A stretch of 64,000 nt of DNA from Alkalihalophilus pseudofirmus (GTDB taxonomy: Bacteria; Bacillota; Bacilli; Bacillales; Bacillaceae_D): positions 2,274,001 to 2,338,000 of the forward strand of contig NZ_CP117835.1 in NCBI RefSeq assembly GCF_029094545.1, written 5' to 3'. The position numbers and the translations under genes are program-made. A model generated the notes under the pieces. That model was not told the DNA's origin. It searched no databases and worked only from the letters and a program-made list of their open reading frames with translations. Below are positions 17,799 through 26,471 of this stretch, one piece after another (positions within the stretch are counted from its first letter, which is position 1; every line of letters starts with the position of its first letter).

Positions 17799-18695
17799 CT
17801 ACGGAAGAAATTTTCCATTTTCCGCTAATTGCGTCCAAGTGTCTCCAAAATCACTTGTATGATAGATCGCCTCTTGCATGGAACCTAAAATGATTTCATT
17901 ATCTTGGCCTGGATGTTGACTAATATAAGAAATCATATCATTTTCTAAAGTGAAATCGAGGGACTCCCATGTTTGTCCAAAATCTTTACTGAAATATAAC
18001 CCTTCTAATTCACCTACAAAGTAGGCCATTAATTCTTCGTTATCTCCGTTTAATGATTCAAGTGCAGTCGCTGTAGAATTGCTCTCCATTTCTTCCCAGG
18101 TCTGACCGCTATCTAATGACATATACACTCCCTCTTCAGTACCAGCAAGTACATGACTAGGAAACTGAGGATGTGACGTTAAACTGTACGTATGACCAAT
18201 TGGCTCTGGCAACCCTTCTGTTTCAACCTGTTCCCATGAATAACCACCATCTTCCGAGTGATAAAAGTGAGAGTTGTACGCATCTATAGCATAAACTTGG
18301 TTTGAGTCTCCTTTATTTGCATGAAGAAGATGAAAATCCACTTCTGGATAAAGAGCAATCGGTTCCCACGTTTCTCCTTGATCGGTACTTTTCATCACCC
18401 CAAGAGGATCTTCTAAATTTGACGAGTGACTCGGGTGACCACTTGAGAGCATTGTATTCTCATCCAGAATAGCAAGACCCATAAAATCATGTTTCTCTGC
18501 TTCTTTATTTACATCTATCCACTCCCCATCTGCATGCTTAATTAACCCGTGGTGAGTAGCAACATAAAAAGCATCTTCATGATGGGCATACTCAAGTCCA
18601 TGGAGGTGAGAAAACTCTTCTACTTCACTTCCTGCAGTTTGACATCCCGCAAGGATACTTACGAAACCCGCTCCTAGTAACAACCATTTTTTCAT
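17799..18695 (-). CDS. Asp-box (BNR/sialidase-like) lipoprotein
   Basis: A 298-aa lipoprotein with the lipobox SILAGC near residue 18. Five Asp-box motifs follow at roughly even spacing (DQGETW, DGGYSW, DSGQTW, DFGQTW, DFGDTW), which predict a beta-propeller like the F510_1955-type proteins annotated as glycosyl hydrolases. No catalytic sialidase residues are evident. The mature N-terminus is His-rich (FSHLHGLEYAHHE), which may bind metal. It lies 17 bases downstream of the His/Met-rich lipoprotein gene and is probably co-transcribed with it. Confidence 0.75.
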   Translation of the reverse strand: MKKWLLLGAGFVSILAGCQTAGSEVEEFSHLHGLEYAHHEDAFYVATHHGLIKHADGEWIDVNKEAEKHDFMGLAILDENTMLSSGHPSHSSNLEDPLGVMKSTDQGETWEPIALYPEVDFHLLHANKGDSNQVYAIDAYNSHFYHSEDGGYSWEQVETEGLPEPIGHTYSLTSHPQFPSHVLAGTEEGVYMSLDSGQTWEEMESNSTATALESLNGDNEELMAYFVGELEGLYFSKDFGQTWESLDFTLENDMISYISQHPGQDNEIILGSMQEAIYHTSDFGDTWTQLAENGKFLP

Positions 18696-18712
18696 TTTAT
18701 TTCTCCTTTTGC

Positions 18713-20056
18713 TTAATGTTGACCATGACCGTCTCCATCAGCTGAGACAATCTCTAATTTTTCATCTAGTATTCCTTGTGTATTGAATGATATTGTATCA
18801 AAGGTACCTAGCAGATATCCATGATTATAAGGTCCTTCTGTTGGATCTTCCTGAAATTCAGGCTTTACTTGAGCCAAATAATTGTAAAGATCTTGAGTAA
18901 GTTCTCCTTCATCGAGCCAGATCATTGGAGCATGTTTGCCTAAATGGGCAAATGGTGCCGCTGCAATGGCGAGCTCTGGTGAGGCAGTCGAAGCAAACAC
19001 TAAGCCGTGTCCAGGTTCTGTGATCCCCCACCCAAAACCAGTCTCCGTGTCTTTAAAAGAAGCCATTTCAATTGATTGACTGACCGCATTCTCACCTTCT
19101 ATACGTACAACATCACCATACTCTTCTAGTGCGCTTACAACTGATTGATTAATCATTTCTTCTGGTCCTAACACATATATTTGGGCCGAACCTTCTCTTT
19201 GTGCTAAGGCTTCTTTTGTTTCTTCTGGAATCGTATCACTATTCACATACAAAAGTGATTCATTCATATGAGAAATCCAATTCGCTGCAGTGAGCGTATA
19301 TTCTTTTGCAGTGTCTTCCATCGAACCAATGATGACTGCCTCTTCTACAGTATCAATTGTTTTTGAAAACTCTTCTTCTACCATTTGTGCGAACGCCGCT
19401 GGGTTGTTCTCGTTAATCGTTTTCACTTCAAATGCAGTTAATTTACTTCGTTCAGACTCGCTAAGCTCCCCGACAGCTAACACTTCAATTCCTTCATTAT
19501 TACCTTTTGGATTTAGACGGTTTAATTCATTTAATACATCATCATTTATTTCCTCATCATAATAAAGAATAGGGCCGTCATTTGGATGATGTACTAAAGT
19601 TAAAGCAGCTAAAGAATACTGCCAATTATTAACTGGAGCTAAAATAACGGTGCCCGGTTGATTTTCCTCATGTGTAGAAGGCCAGATCATCTGAGATACA
19701 TGAATAGACAATGTTATCGGATTATCTTCATTTAACCTTGTAATATTTTTTGTGTTTGATACGAGTAACTGTTCGGTTGCAGCCTCGTTAAATGAATGTG
19801 GTTCCTCTGCATCATCCGTTTTTTCACCTTGATTATTATGACTTTGATGGGCATCTTCATTGGAGTCGTCACTGTCCATTTGATCATGATCCATATCACC
19901 GTGATCCATTCCCTCATGTTCTATTTCTTCGTTCATATTCTCATCCATCTCTTGTTCCATAGCAGGCTCATGGTCCGTATGCGTTTCCTCGCTGCAGCCT
20001 GCTACAAATATGGAAGCACCTAATAAGGCAGATGCTAGAAAAGTTGCTTTTTTCAT
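18713..20056 (-). CDS. His/Met/Asp-rich lipoprotein with cell-wall-binding-like repeats
   Basis: A 447-aa lipoprotein with the lipobox FVAGC at about residue 20. Just after the Cys comes an acidic region of about 60 residues with HEGMDHGDMDHDQMD, resembling the MDH-type copper-binding stretches of PcoA/CopA proteins. The rest resembles cell-wall-binding repeat type 2 modules (for example EEAVIIGSMED and SAQIYVLGPEEMI). The C-terminus is DGDGHGQH. I start it at 20056, 9 bases after AGAGAGG; upstream starts overlap that site. It is first in a two-gene operon, and a TATAAT box lies upstream. Metal binding is inferred from composition. Confidence 0.7.
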   Translation of the reverse strand: MKKATFLASALLGASIFVAGCSEETHTDHEPAMEQEMDENMNEEIEHEGMDHGDMDHDQMDSDDSNEDAHQSHNNQGEKTDDAEEPHSFNEAATEQLLVSNTKNITRLNEDNPITLSIHVSQMIWPSTHEENQPGTVILAPVNNWQYSLAALTLVHHPNDGPILYYDEEINDDVLNELNRLNPKGNNEGIEVLAVGELSESERSKLTAFEVKTINENNPAAFAQMVEEEFSKTIDTVEEAVIIGSMEDTAKEYTLTAANWISHMNESLLYVNSDTIPEETKEALAQREGSAQIYVLGPEEMINQSVVSALEEYGDVVRIEGENAVSQSIEMASFKDTETGFGWGITEPGHGLVFASTASPELAIAAAPFAHLGKHAPMIWLDEGELTQDLYNYLAQVKPEFQEDPTEGPYNHGYLLGTFDTISFNTQGILDEKLEIVSADGDGHGQH

Positions 20057-20129
20057 TATTTTCATCCTCTCTAAGTAGTTGATTATAATGTACAAGATAA
20101 ATATTAAAATTTAATTAAGAACAAAAAAA

Positions 20130-20154
20130 CACCTGAAGTTTTTCACTTCAGGTG
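20130..20154 (-). terminator. terminator of hemAT
   Basis: Perfect stem CACCTGAAGT/ACTTCAGGTG with seven T on the minus strand. Confidence 0.9.
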
Positions 20155-20161
20155 CTTTCTG

Positions 20162-21472
20162 TTAGTCAAGATGATGCGTAATCATATTCAATTCATTAGC
20201 AGTTGTTGCAAGCTGATAGGCTGCATCATTAATCTCTTCAATAACATGAGCGATCTTCTTAATTTCTTGATCGACATTCCGGTTCTGTTCTTTCGTCGTT
20301 TCTGTTTGAGTGACAATACGGTCGAAAAATTCATTCGTACTAGATAAACCATTGGCACTATTTTTAACAAGTTCATCAATGGTAGACATATAGGACGATA
20401 CAGAACCTATCCGTTCTTTTGTAGACACGATTAAGCCAGACACTTCACTTACGGACGCTTTCGTCTGCTCAGCAAGCTTTCTGACTTCACTTGCTACAAC
20501 AGAAAAGCCTTTACCCATTTCTCCTGCACGGGCTGCCTCAATCGCTGCATTTAACGCAAGTAAATTCGTTTGATCAGCAATAGATTGGACAAGCCCTACA
20601 ATATCATTAATTTTTTCTGAAACGTCTTTTAATAATTCCATTTCAGATGAAATTTTCTCCATGTATTGATCGACTTCTTTTACTTTTAAATACTGTTCTT
20701 GAAGCTTATCCTTTCCTTCTTTCGATAGGCTCTCCACTTGAGATGAGGCAGCTGTCCCCTCCGTGCTGTAACGATGCACATCTTCTGACTTTGCTTTCAA
20801 CTCGTCAATCGACGCACTCGTTTCCTCTGAGATCGCTGCAAGCTCTTCAGCAGTCGTATTCACTTTCAACTGAAGCTCGTGGCGTTCTTCAAGATCTTTC
20901 TGGCGGTTACGCTCATTTTCATTTTCATAAGCCTCAAGTACGAGCTGCTGCTCAATATTTAAAATTTTGGATACAGAGAGCATTGCATCCAGACATTCAG
21001 AAGTATCCACCGCATGCTCTTTGATCATTACTGCAATCGATGTATACAAATCTTGAAATGCACACATATACCACTTCGGCTCAAGACCAATTACTACATG
21101 CGCATGAGCAATCCGATTTCTCTGCTCTATGTAAGCGGCATCCATTTTCCCAGCAAACATTTCCTCAATATGTCTCTTCAATGTTTTCTTTAGCCGGTCT
21201 ACAGAGCTGTGATCTTCAATAATCGATGTAAGTGAAGGATTTTGATATAGATTTTTATAGAACTGATCGACAATCTCTTCAATATGCTCATGAATAAGCG
21301 GTTGGATTGCTCTAATTCGAACTAAATCTTCTTTTGTTAAATGAATCATTTTTAATTGGAGTGCCACTTCTGGTGATACATCTAGCACTACATCATCATA
21401 GGTAAGTGTATCCATTTCTTCTAATAATTCAGATTGCTTTTTACGTTGTTTAAATAACAGCTTCAACGTCAC
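20162..21472 (-). CDS. hemAT: heme-based aerotactic transducer HemAT
   Basis: A soluble oxygen sensor for aerotaxis. Of 436 aa, the N-terminal half is a globin-coupled sensor domain with candidate heme His residues around [13 protein letters not shown]. It joins a methyl-accepting signalling domain whose hairpin tip reads [25 protein letters not shown] and contacts CheA/CheW. There are no transmembrane segments, and the length matches B. subtilis HemAT (about 432 aa). It is a single gene with a terminator. Confidence 0.95.
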   Translation of the reverse strand: MTLKLLFKQRKKQSELLEEMDTLTYDDVVLDVSPEVALQLKMIHLTKEDLVRIRAIQPLIHEHIEEIVDQFYKNLYQNPSLTSIIEDHSSVDRLKKTLKRHIEEMFAGKMDAAYIEQRNRIAHAHVVIGLEPKWYMCAFQDLYTSIAVMIKEHAVDTSECLDAMLSVSKILNIEQQLVLEAYENENERNRQKDLEERHELQLKVNTTAEELAAISEETSASIDELKAKSEDVHRYSTEGTAASSQVESLSKEGKDKLQEQYLKVKEVDQYMEKISSEMELLKDVSEKINDIVGLVQSIADQTNLLALNAAIEAARAGEMGKGFSVVASEVRKLAEQTKASVSEVSGLIVSTKERIGSVSSYMSTIDELVKNSANGLSSTNEFFDRIVTQTETTKEQNRNVDQEIKKIAHVIEEINDAAYQLATTANELNMITHHLD

Positions 21473-21756
21473 TCTCTCCCCTTATCACCCTTTTTTATAT
21501 ACCTACACTCATAAACATATAACAGACATTTTTCACATTACATTAGACCTAAACTTTATTCATCTTACACCATTCTTATCCATTTGGAAATAAGTCTTTT
21601 TAGCAATTTAATGAAAATAGTGATTGGACAGATCGATTGGTTTTGATTTAAGGGGAGAAGGTGTTAGTGGGAGGCGTACTTCTTCTCAAATAGAGTGCAT
21701 TTTTCACGGGGGCTGGTGAGTGAACAATTAATACCAAAAGAGTTCAATGTGGGATT

Positions 21757-21780
21757 GCCGCTCCTGAAATAAACTACGCT
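21757..21780. repeat. fragment of family B repeat
   Basis: A truncated copy of the left end of the family B element (GCCGCTCCTGAAAT then AAACTACGCT), about 80 bp before a full copy. It lies in the 600-bp gene-free stretch 21473-22069. Confidence 0.6.
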
Positions 21781-21859
21781 GGGTTATTATTAGGTGAAGT
21801 GGTGATGTAGTGATAGATTCAAAATTTAAAGCACCGCAAACATGGGTTATAGCAGGCTC

Positions 21860-21979
21860 GCCGCTCCTGATCGATACTTCGATTTCCGTGTGGAGCTGGT
21901 GAGCTTCCTCGGGCTAAAGCCCTGTGGGATCTCACCCCTGCTCTAGTCCACACAGGAGTCTACGTATCGTTCATCCGCT
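21860..21979. repeat. interspersed palindromic repeat, family B, copy 2
   Basis: A full element in the same orientation as copy 1. It opens CCGCTCCTGATCGATACTTCG and closes CTACGTATCGTTCATCCGCT. The end bases co-vary (ATCGATAC/GTATCGTT here against AAATATAC/GTATATTT in copy 1), which suggests that a hairpin is under selection. Confidence 0.75.
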
Positions 21980-21984
21980 AAAGT

Positions 21985-22032
21985 TATTGCGGAAGCTCCC
22001 GGTCCGCCCGCGGAAAGCGAGTACCTGCAGCG
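21985..22032 (-). repeat. partial family A repeat (minus orientation)
   Basis: The first 35 bases of the family A element (CGCTGCAGGTACTCGCTTTC onwards), inverted, fused to the end of the family B copy. It matches the full family A copy at 31929-32048. Confidence 0.65.
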
Positions 22033-22069
22033 AAAATTACAACCATTGTGCAGTGACAGACCCTAGTAA

Positions 22070-22837
22070 TTATTTCATCTGCATTCGAATGGCCCCGTCC
22101 AGCCTGATCACTTCCCCATTTAACATCGGGTTTGTAATAATATGCTGAACGAGATCGGCATACTCTTTCGGATGACCGAGTCTATTGGGGAATGGGGTCA
22201 TTTGACCTAGTGATTGCTTAGCGGCCTCTGGAAGCGTAGCAAACATCGGCGTTTCAAATATTCCTGGTGCTACCGACATCACTCGGATGCCAAATGCGCT
22301 AAGCTCTCTAGCTAGAGGCAATGTCATGCTGACTACTCCACCTTTTGAGGCAGCATAGGCAGCTTGCCCAATTTGTCCGTCAAAAGCAGCAACAGATGCT
22401 GTATTAATAATGACTCCTCGCTCTCCTTCACGGTTCGGCTCATTCTCTTTCATCACCTCTGCTGCATGTTGAATCATTGAAAAAGTACCGATTAAATTCA
22501 CCTGCATGACCTTTTGGAAGGTTTCGACCCCGTGAAGCCCTCTCTTACCTAGCACTTTTTTGGCGATTCCTACGCCTGCGCAATTGATGAGACCGTGCAA
22601 CGTTTGAAAATGGGAAACAGCATGAGCGACTGCACTTTTTGCATCTTCATCGTTTGTCACATCTGTTTTGACAAATGTGACTGCTTCTCCTAGTTCAGTT
22701 ACTAAGTCTTCGCCTTTCGTCGAATCTAGGTCCGCAATCACCGCTTGACCTCCATTTAAAACGATCATCCGTACTGTCGCCTCGCCAAGGCCTGATGCGC
22801 CTCCTGACACTAGAAACGTTTTGTTCTTTACTCTCAT
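22070..22837 (-). CDS. short-chain dehydrogenase, 3-hydroxyacyl-CoA dehydrogenase type
   Basis: A 255-aa SDR enzyme close to type II (HSD17B10-like) 3-hydroxyacyl-CoA dehydrogenases. It has an NAD-binding [13 protein letters not shown] near the start, a catalytic Ser region [12 protein letters not shown], catalytic YAASK, and PGIFETPM after the active site. It is last in a leftward operon behind an acyl-CoA dehydrogenase, a CoA transferase and a thiolase. It therefore most likely oxidises 3-hydroxyacyl-CoA to the 3-oxo form. No enoyl-CoA hydratase is present in the operon. Confidence 0.88.
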   Translation of the reverse strand: MRVKNKTFLVSGGASGLGEATVRMIVLNGGQAVIADLDSTKGEDLVTELGEAVTFVKTDVTNDEDAKSAVAHAVSHFQTLHGLINCAGVGIAKKVLGKRGLHGVETFQKVMQVNLIGTFSMIQHAAEVMKENEPNREGERGVIINTASVAAFDGQIGQAAYAASKGGVVSMTLPLARELSAFGIRVMSVAPGIFETPMFATLPEAAKQSLGQMTPFPNRLGHPKEYADLVQHIITNPMLNGEVIRLDGAIRMQMK

Positions 22838-22889
22838 TTTCTCATGCCCCTCCTCTAAGTTAATTCATCGAGTTAATCCATCGAAAAGA

Positions 22890-24044
22890 TCAGTCTAGTC
22901 GTTCAATAATCGTCGCATTCGCCATTCCAAAACCTTCACAAATGGCTTGCAGGCCGTAGCGTCCTCCTGTACGTTCAAGCTCATGGAGCAAAGTCGTCAT
23001 CACACGAGCACCGCTTGCTCCAAGCGGGTGGCCAAGAGCTATCGCTCCACCGTTAGGGTTTAGTTTATTTAAGTCCGCCCCTACTTCCTTCGCCCAAATA
23101 AGCGGCACGGGAGCGAAGGCTTCATTTACTTCATAAAGGTCCATGTCCTCAATCGTTAAGCCCGCTTTCTTTAATACTTTTTGCGTAGCTGGGATTGGTC
23201 CGGTCAGCATAAGTGTTGGATCAGAGCCGACTACGCTCCGTGCTGTAATTTTACAGCGTGGTTTAAGACCTAAAGCCTCTGCTTTTTCACGTGACATGAG
23301 TAGAATTGCTGCCGCCCCGTCGCTCATTTGACTTGCATTTCCCGCTGTAATGGTGCCGCCCTCTTCTTTGAACACTGTTTTTAAAGATTGCAATGCTTCA
23401 AGTGTTGTATCTGCTCTTGGGCCTTCATCTTTTGTCAGCTCAATAACTGATCCGTCTTCTGCCGTATACTGAATCGGCATCACTTCACGGTCGAAATGGC
23501 CAGCTTCCCAAGCACTTACTGCTTTTTTATGACTGTTTAACGAGAACTGATCCAATTCTTCTTTTGTTAATTCCCATTTTTCGACCATCCGTTCACATGA
23601 TACTCCCTGATGAAGGAGTTCATATTTGTCGCTTAGCTTTTTACTGTAAGAGCTTCCTTGAACATTTGAAAACATTGGAACCCGCGTCATATGCTCAACT
23701 CCGGCTGCAACGACGACATCCATATCACCGCTAGCAATCGCTTGCGCAGCAAAATGAACGGCTTGCTGGCTTGAGCCGCATTGACGGTCGATCGTCACAC
23801 CAGGTACTTCAATCGGATAGCCTGCAATAAGCGCTGCCAGCCGTGCAATATCTGGTGCCTGCTCTCCTACTTGCGACACACAGCCGGCAATTACATCTTC
23901 AATTTCTGCCGGATCAATGTTCGTCCGCTCAACAAGCTCTTTTAAAGGCAGCGCCAATAGTTCATCTGCACGGAGGTTTGATAAGGCACCTTTTCTTTTT
24001 CCTAGGGGAGTTCTTACTGCTTCTACAATAACTACTTCTCTCAT
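22890..24044 (-). CDS. acetyl-CoA acyltransferase (thiolase)
   Basis: A thiolase of 384 aa that cleaves 3-oxoacyl-CoA with CoA. Motifs are the nucleophilic Cys in DRQCGSSQQAV (about residue 87), NEAFA, GHPLGASGAR with the catalytic His, and a C-terminal Cys in AICEGFGMANA, where most relatives have C-x-GGG. The start overlaps the end of the CoA-transferase gene by 4 bases, so the two are coupled. It could also serve the thiolytic step of the lysine pathway encoded 14 kb away, but that is speculation. Confidence 0.92.
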   Translation of the reverse strand: MREVVIVEAVRTPLGKRKGALSNLRADELLALPLKELVERTNIDPAEIEDVIAGCVSQVGEQAPDIARLAALIAGYPIEVPGVTIDRQCGSSQQAVHFAAQAIASGDMDVVVAAGVEHMTRVPMFSNVQGSSYSKKLSDKYELLHQGVSCERMVEKWELTKEELDQFSLNSHKKAVSAWEAGHFDREVMPIQYTAEDGSVIELTKDEGPRADTTLEALQSLKTVFKEEGGTITAGNASQMSDGAAAILLMSREKAEALGLKPRCKITARSVVGSDPTLMLTGPIPATQKVLKKAGLTIEDMDLYEVNEAFAPVPLIWAKEVGADLNKLNPNGGAIALGHPLGASGARVMTTLLHELERTGGRYGLQAICEGFGMANATIIERLD

Positions 24045-25117
24045 ATTGATCGTTCCTTTCTTTTGTTAGGTTGGTTAGCTGGTGATGTGCGAATTCTTGC
24101 TCTCTCTTCTGTAAGCATCTCAATCAGCCCTCGTTCATGAATAAGCGGCGAAGACACCGCCTCGTTTATGGTCAGGACTGGGGACAAGCAGCAATCGACT
24201 TTCTTAGCAAATTGCGTCCATTCATCTAACGTCCTGCTTTTAAACAGAGCAGTGACTTCACTTGCAATTGAATGCACCTCATCCCGCCGGTCTTGTCCTC
24301 TATGTCTCCAGTTCGGCTGGTGAACAGCTGTACAAAAGTTACTCCAAAATTTCTGCTCAAGCGCCCCTATTGCCATATAGCGCCCGTCCTTCGTCTCATA
24401 AATGGAATAACATACATACTGACCGTTCAGTTCATCTACTCCGTCAGTACGTCCAGTTTCCCGGTAAATTAACTCATGGGCACCAAGCATTGAAAATAAG
24501 GCATCGACAAGACTGATATCTACATATTGCCCGTATCCATTCACACCGCGGCTGACTAGGGCCGCAAGAATTTGCTCAGAAGCATACATTCCGCCCATAT
24601 AATCGGCAAATTGAATATGGGGATGAACAGGCTTCTCATTTTCATCAGATAACAAAGATAATATCCCGCTCTCTGCCATGTAATTAATATCATGGCTGCC
24701 AAACCCGCTTTGATGATCTGTATGCTGCCCGTAGCCAGAGATTGAACAATATATTAAGCCAGGATTCATTTCTTTCAGCCGTTCGAAATGAAGGCCGAAT
24801 TTCTCCATCACACCAGGCCTGAATGACTCAATTACAACATCCGCATTCTTAATGAGCTGCAGGGCTCTTTCTTGATTTGCGGGGTCCTTTAAATTAAGGT
24901 GAATCGATTGTTTATTCCAGTTCGTTGCGGCATAAATAACTCCCACGCTTTCATGCATCGTAGACAGGTGCCGGGCAGGATCACCATGCGGAGGTTCTAC
25001 TTTAATTACTTGTGCCCCCATGTTTCCAAGCCGTAAAGAGGCAAAAGGACCAGGGAGATAATTTGTGAAATCAATGATTTTTATTGAATCAAGTATTCCT
25101 TGTTTAGACAGAACCAT
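24041..25117 (-). CDS. CaiB/BaiF family (class III) CoA transferase
   Basis: A 358-aa class III CoA transferase or alpha-methylacyl-CoA racemase-like enzyme. It begins with KIIDFTNYLPGPFASLRLGNMGAQVIKVE-type sequence and has the Asp nucleophile candidate in QFADYMGG (family III Asp). It is probably the acid-activating or CoA-moving step of the operon. It sits 2 bases from the acyl-CoA dehydrogenase stop and overlaps the thiolase. The substrate cannot be read from the sequence. Confidence 0.88.
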   Translation of the reverse strand: MVLSKQGILDSIKIIDFTNYLPGPFASLRLGNMGAQVIKVEPPHGDPARHLSTMHESVGVIYAATNWNKQSIHLNLKDPANQERALQLIKNADVVIESFRPGVMEKFGLHFERLKEMNPGLIYCSISGYGQHTDHQSGFGSHDINYMAESGILSLLSDENEKPVHPHIQFADYMGGMYASEQILAALVSRGVNGYGQYVDISLVDALFSMLGAHELIYRETGRTDGVDELNGQYVCYSIYETKDGRYMAIGALEQKFWSNFCTAVHQPNWRHRGQDRRDEVHSIASEVTALFKSRTLDEWTQFAKKVDCCLSPVLTINEAVSSPLIHERGLIEMLTEERARIRTSPANQPNKRKERSI

Positions 25118-25119
25118 CT

Positions 25120-26268
25120 CTATAACCCCATTTTTTTCGCGATGATCGTTTTCATAATTTCATTCGTCCCTGCATAAATTGCTGACACAGGAATATCTCT
25201 AGAACGCCTTGCTACTTCATACTCTTCCATGTATCCATATCCTCCGTGCAGCTGGACACACGTACTGACTGTCTCTTTCGCAAGATCAGTAAGCCACCAC
25301 TTTGCCATAGACACTTCTTTAACCACATCCTCGCCTCTCATATGCCGCTCTACTAAGGAGTGAAGGAAGGTACGGCCAATTTCCCCTTTTGTTGCTAGTT
25401 CAACTAAAGTAAATTGATTATGTTGAAACGATCCGACCGGTTTTCCAAATGCTTTTCTTTCCTTTACATACGTAAGAGTAGAATCAAGCGTCACTTCAGC
25501 TGCTGTAACGGCTGCGATCGCTACGATCAGCCTCTCCTGTTGCAGCTGCTCCATTAAGTAGTAGAAACCCTTCCCGGCCTCTCCTAATAGATTTTCCTTT
25601 GGTACACGGACATCTTCAAATGTGAGTTCAAGTGTGTCTTGAGATCTGAGTCCGACCTTATCGAGTTTTTTCCCTTTAATGAATCCTTCAGAATTTCCAT
25701 CTACGACTAAAAGACTGATTCCTGCTCTAGCTGGCTCTGCTTTTGGATCTGTTTTACAAACGACGACAAATAGATCCCCGTGGAGGCCATTTGAGATAAA
25801 CGTTTTAGAGCCATTTAATACATAGGAATCCCCATCTAATATTGCGGTTGTTTTAATTGCCTGAAGGTCAGAACCTGTCCCTGGTTCTGTCATCGCAACG
25901 GCTGTCACTGCCTCCCCTGTAGCACACTTAGGCAGCCAGCGCTTCTTTTGCTCTTCATTACCGTAATGCCATAAATAAGGAACAACCACATCATTATGCA
26001 ATGGAACTCCTACTAGACTTGAACCAATGCGTTCTAGTTCTTCGATTAGGACAAAGGAGTAGCCAAAATCAGCTCCCATTCCGCCGTACTCTTCAGGAAG
26101 CCATGGACATAAAAGTCCTTCTTTACCAAGCTTGTACCAAATATCCCTAGGAATGAGTCCATCCTTCTCCCATTTTTCATAATGAGGTTTGATCTCTTTT
26201 TCTAGGAAACTCCGAACCGCTTTACGAAAAATCATATGCTCTTCTTTTAAAAAAGATGCTGTACCCAT
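25120..26268 (-). CDS. acyl-CoA dehydrogenase
   Basis: An FAD-dependent acyl-CoA dehydrogenase of 382 aa, first gene of a four-gene degradation operon. It shows AMTEPGTGSDLQAIKT (FAD and substrate contacts), QERLIVA, the LHGGYGYMEEYEVARR signature, and YAGTNEIMK near the end. The preceding ribosome binding site is AAAGGGGGA. A cre-like catabolite site overlaps the leader. The catalytic base probably lies in the GYMEE region, as in long-chain and isovaleryl types, but the substrate is uncertain. Confidence 0.93.
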   Translation of the reverse strand: MGTASFLKEEHMIFRKAVRSFLEKEIKPHYEKWEKDGLIPRDIWYKLGKEGLLCPWLPEEYGGMGADFGYSFVLIEELERIGSSLVGVPLHNDVVVPYLWHYGNEEQKKRWLPKCATGEAVTAVAMTEPGTGSDLQAIKTTAILDGDSYVLNGSKTFISNGLHGDLFVVVCKTDPKAEPARAGISLLVVDGNSEGFIKGKKLDKVGLRSQDTLELTFEDVRVPKENLLGEAGKGFYYLMEQLQQERLIVAIAAVTAAEVTLDSTLTYVKERKAFGKPVGSFQHNQFTLVELATKGEIGRTFLHSLVERHMRGEDVVKEVSMAKWWLTDLAKETVSTCVQLHGGYGYMEEYEVARRSRDIPVSAIYAGTNEIMKTIIAKKMGL

Positions 26269-26280
26269 GCATATCCCCCT

Positions 26281-26294
26281 TTAAAACGCTTTCA
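26281..26294 (-). promoter_or_regulatory. cre-like CcpA site upstream of the acyl-CoA dehydrogenase operon
   Basis: TGAAAGCGTTTTAA on the minus strand matches the Gram-positive cre consensus (TGWAANCGNTNWCA) at 13 of 14 positions. It lies 13 bases before the start codon, a position suited to roadblock repression by CcpA. Confidence 0.55.
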
Positions 26295-26425
26295 TTTCTA
26301 CTTAACTTACTACCTTATCGCTATTACTTTATGCAACGTTCACCTTTCTCATTAACATAATATTCTTACTACTATACTTTTACATTCGTCTAGTAAACAG
26401 GTTTTTCCTGCTTATTCAACAAAAA

Positions 26426-26456
26426 TCCCCCATGAATGATAATTCACTCACGGGGG
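26426..26456 (-). terminator. terminator of the epimerase gene (contains a FadR-like palindrome)
   Basis: Stem CCCCC/GGGGG continued by TGAATGA/TCACTCA with two mismatches, and an ATTTTTG tail on the minus strand. The inner palindrome at 26433-26450, TGAATGATAATTCACTCA, resembles the Bacillus FadR operator. Confidence 0.75.
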
Positions 26457-26471
26457 TATATAGTTTTGAAG

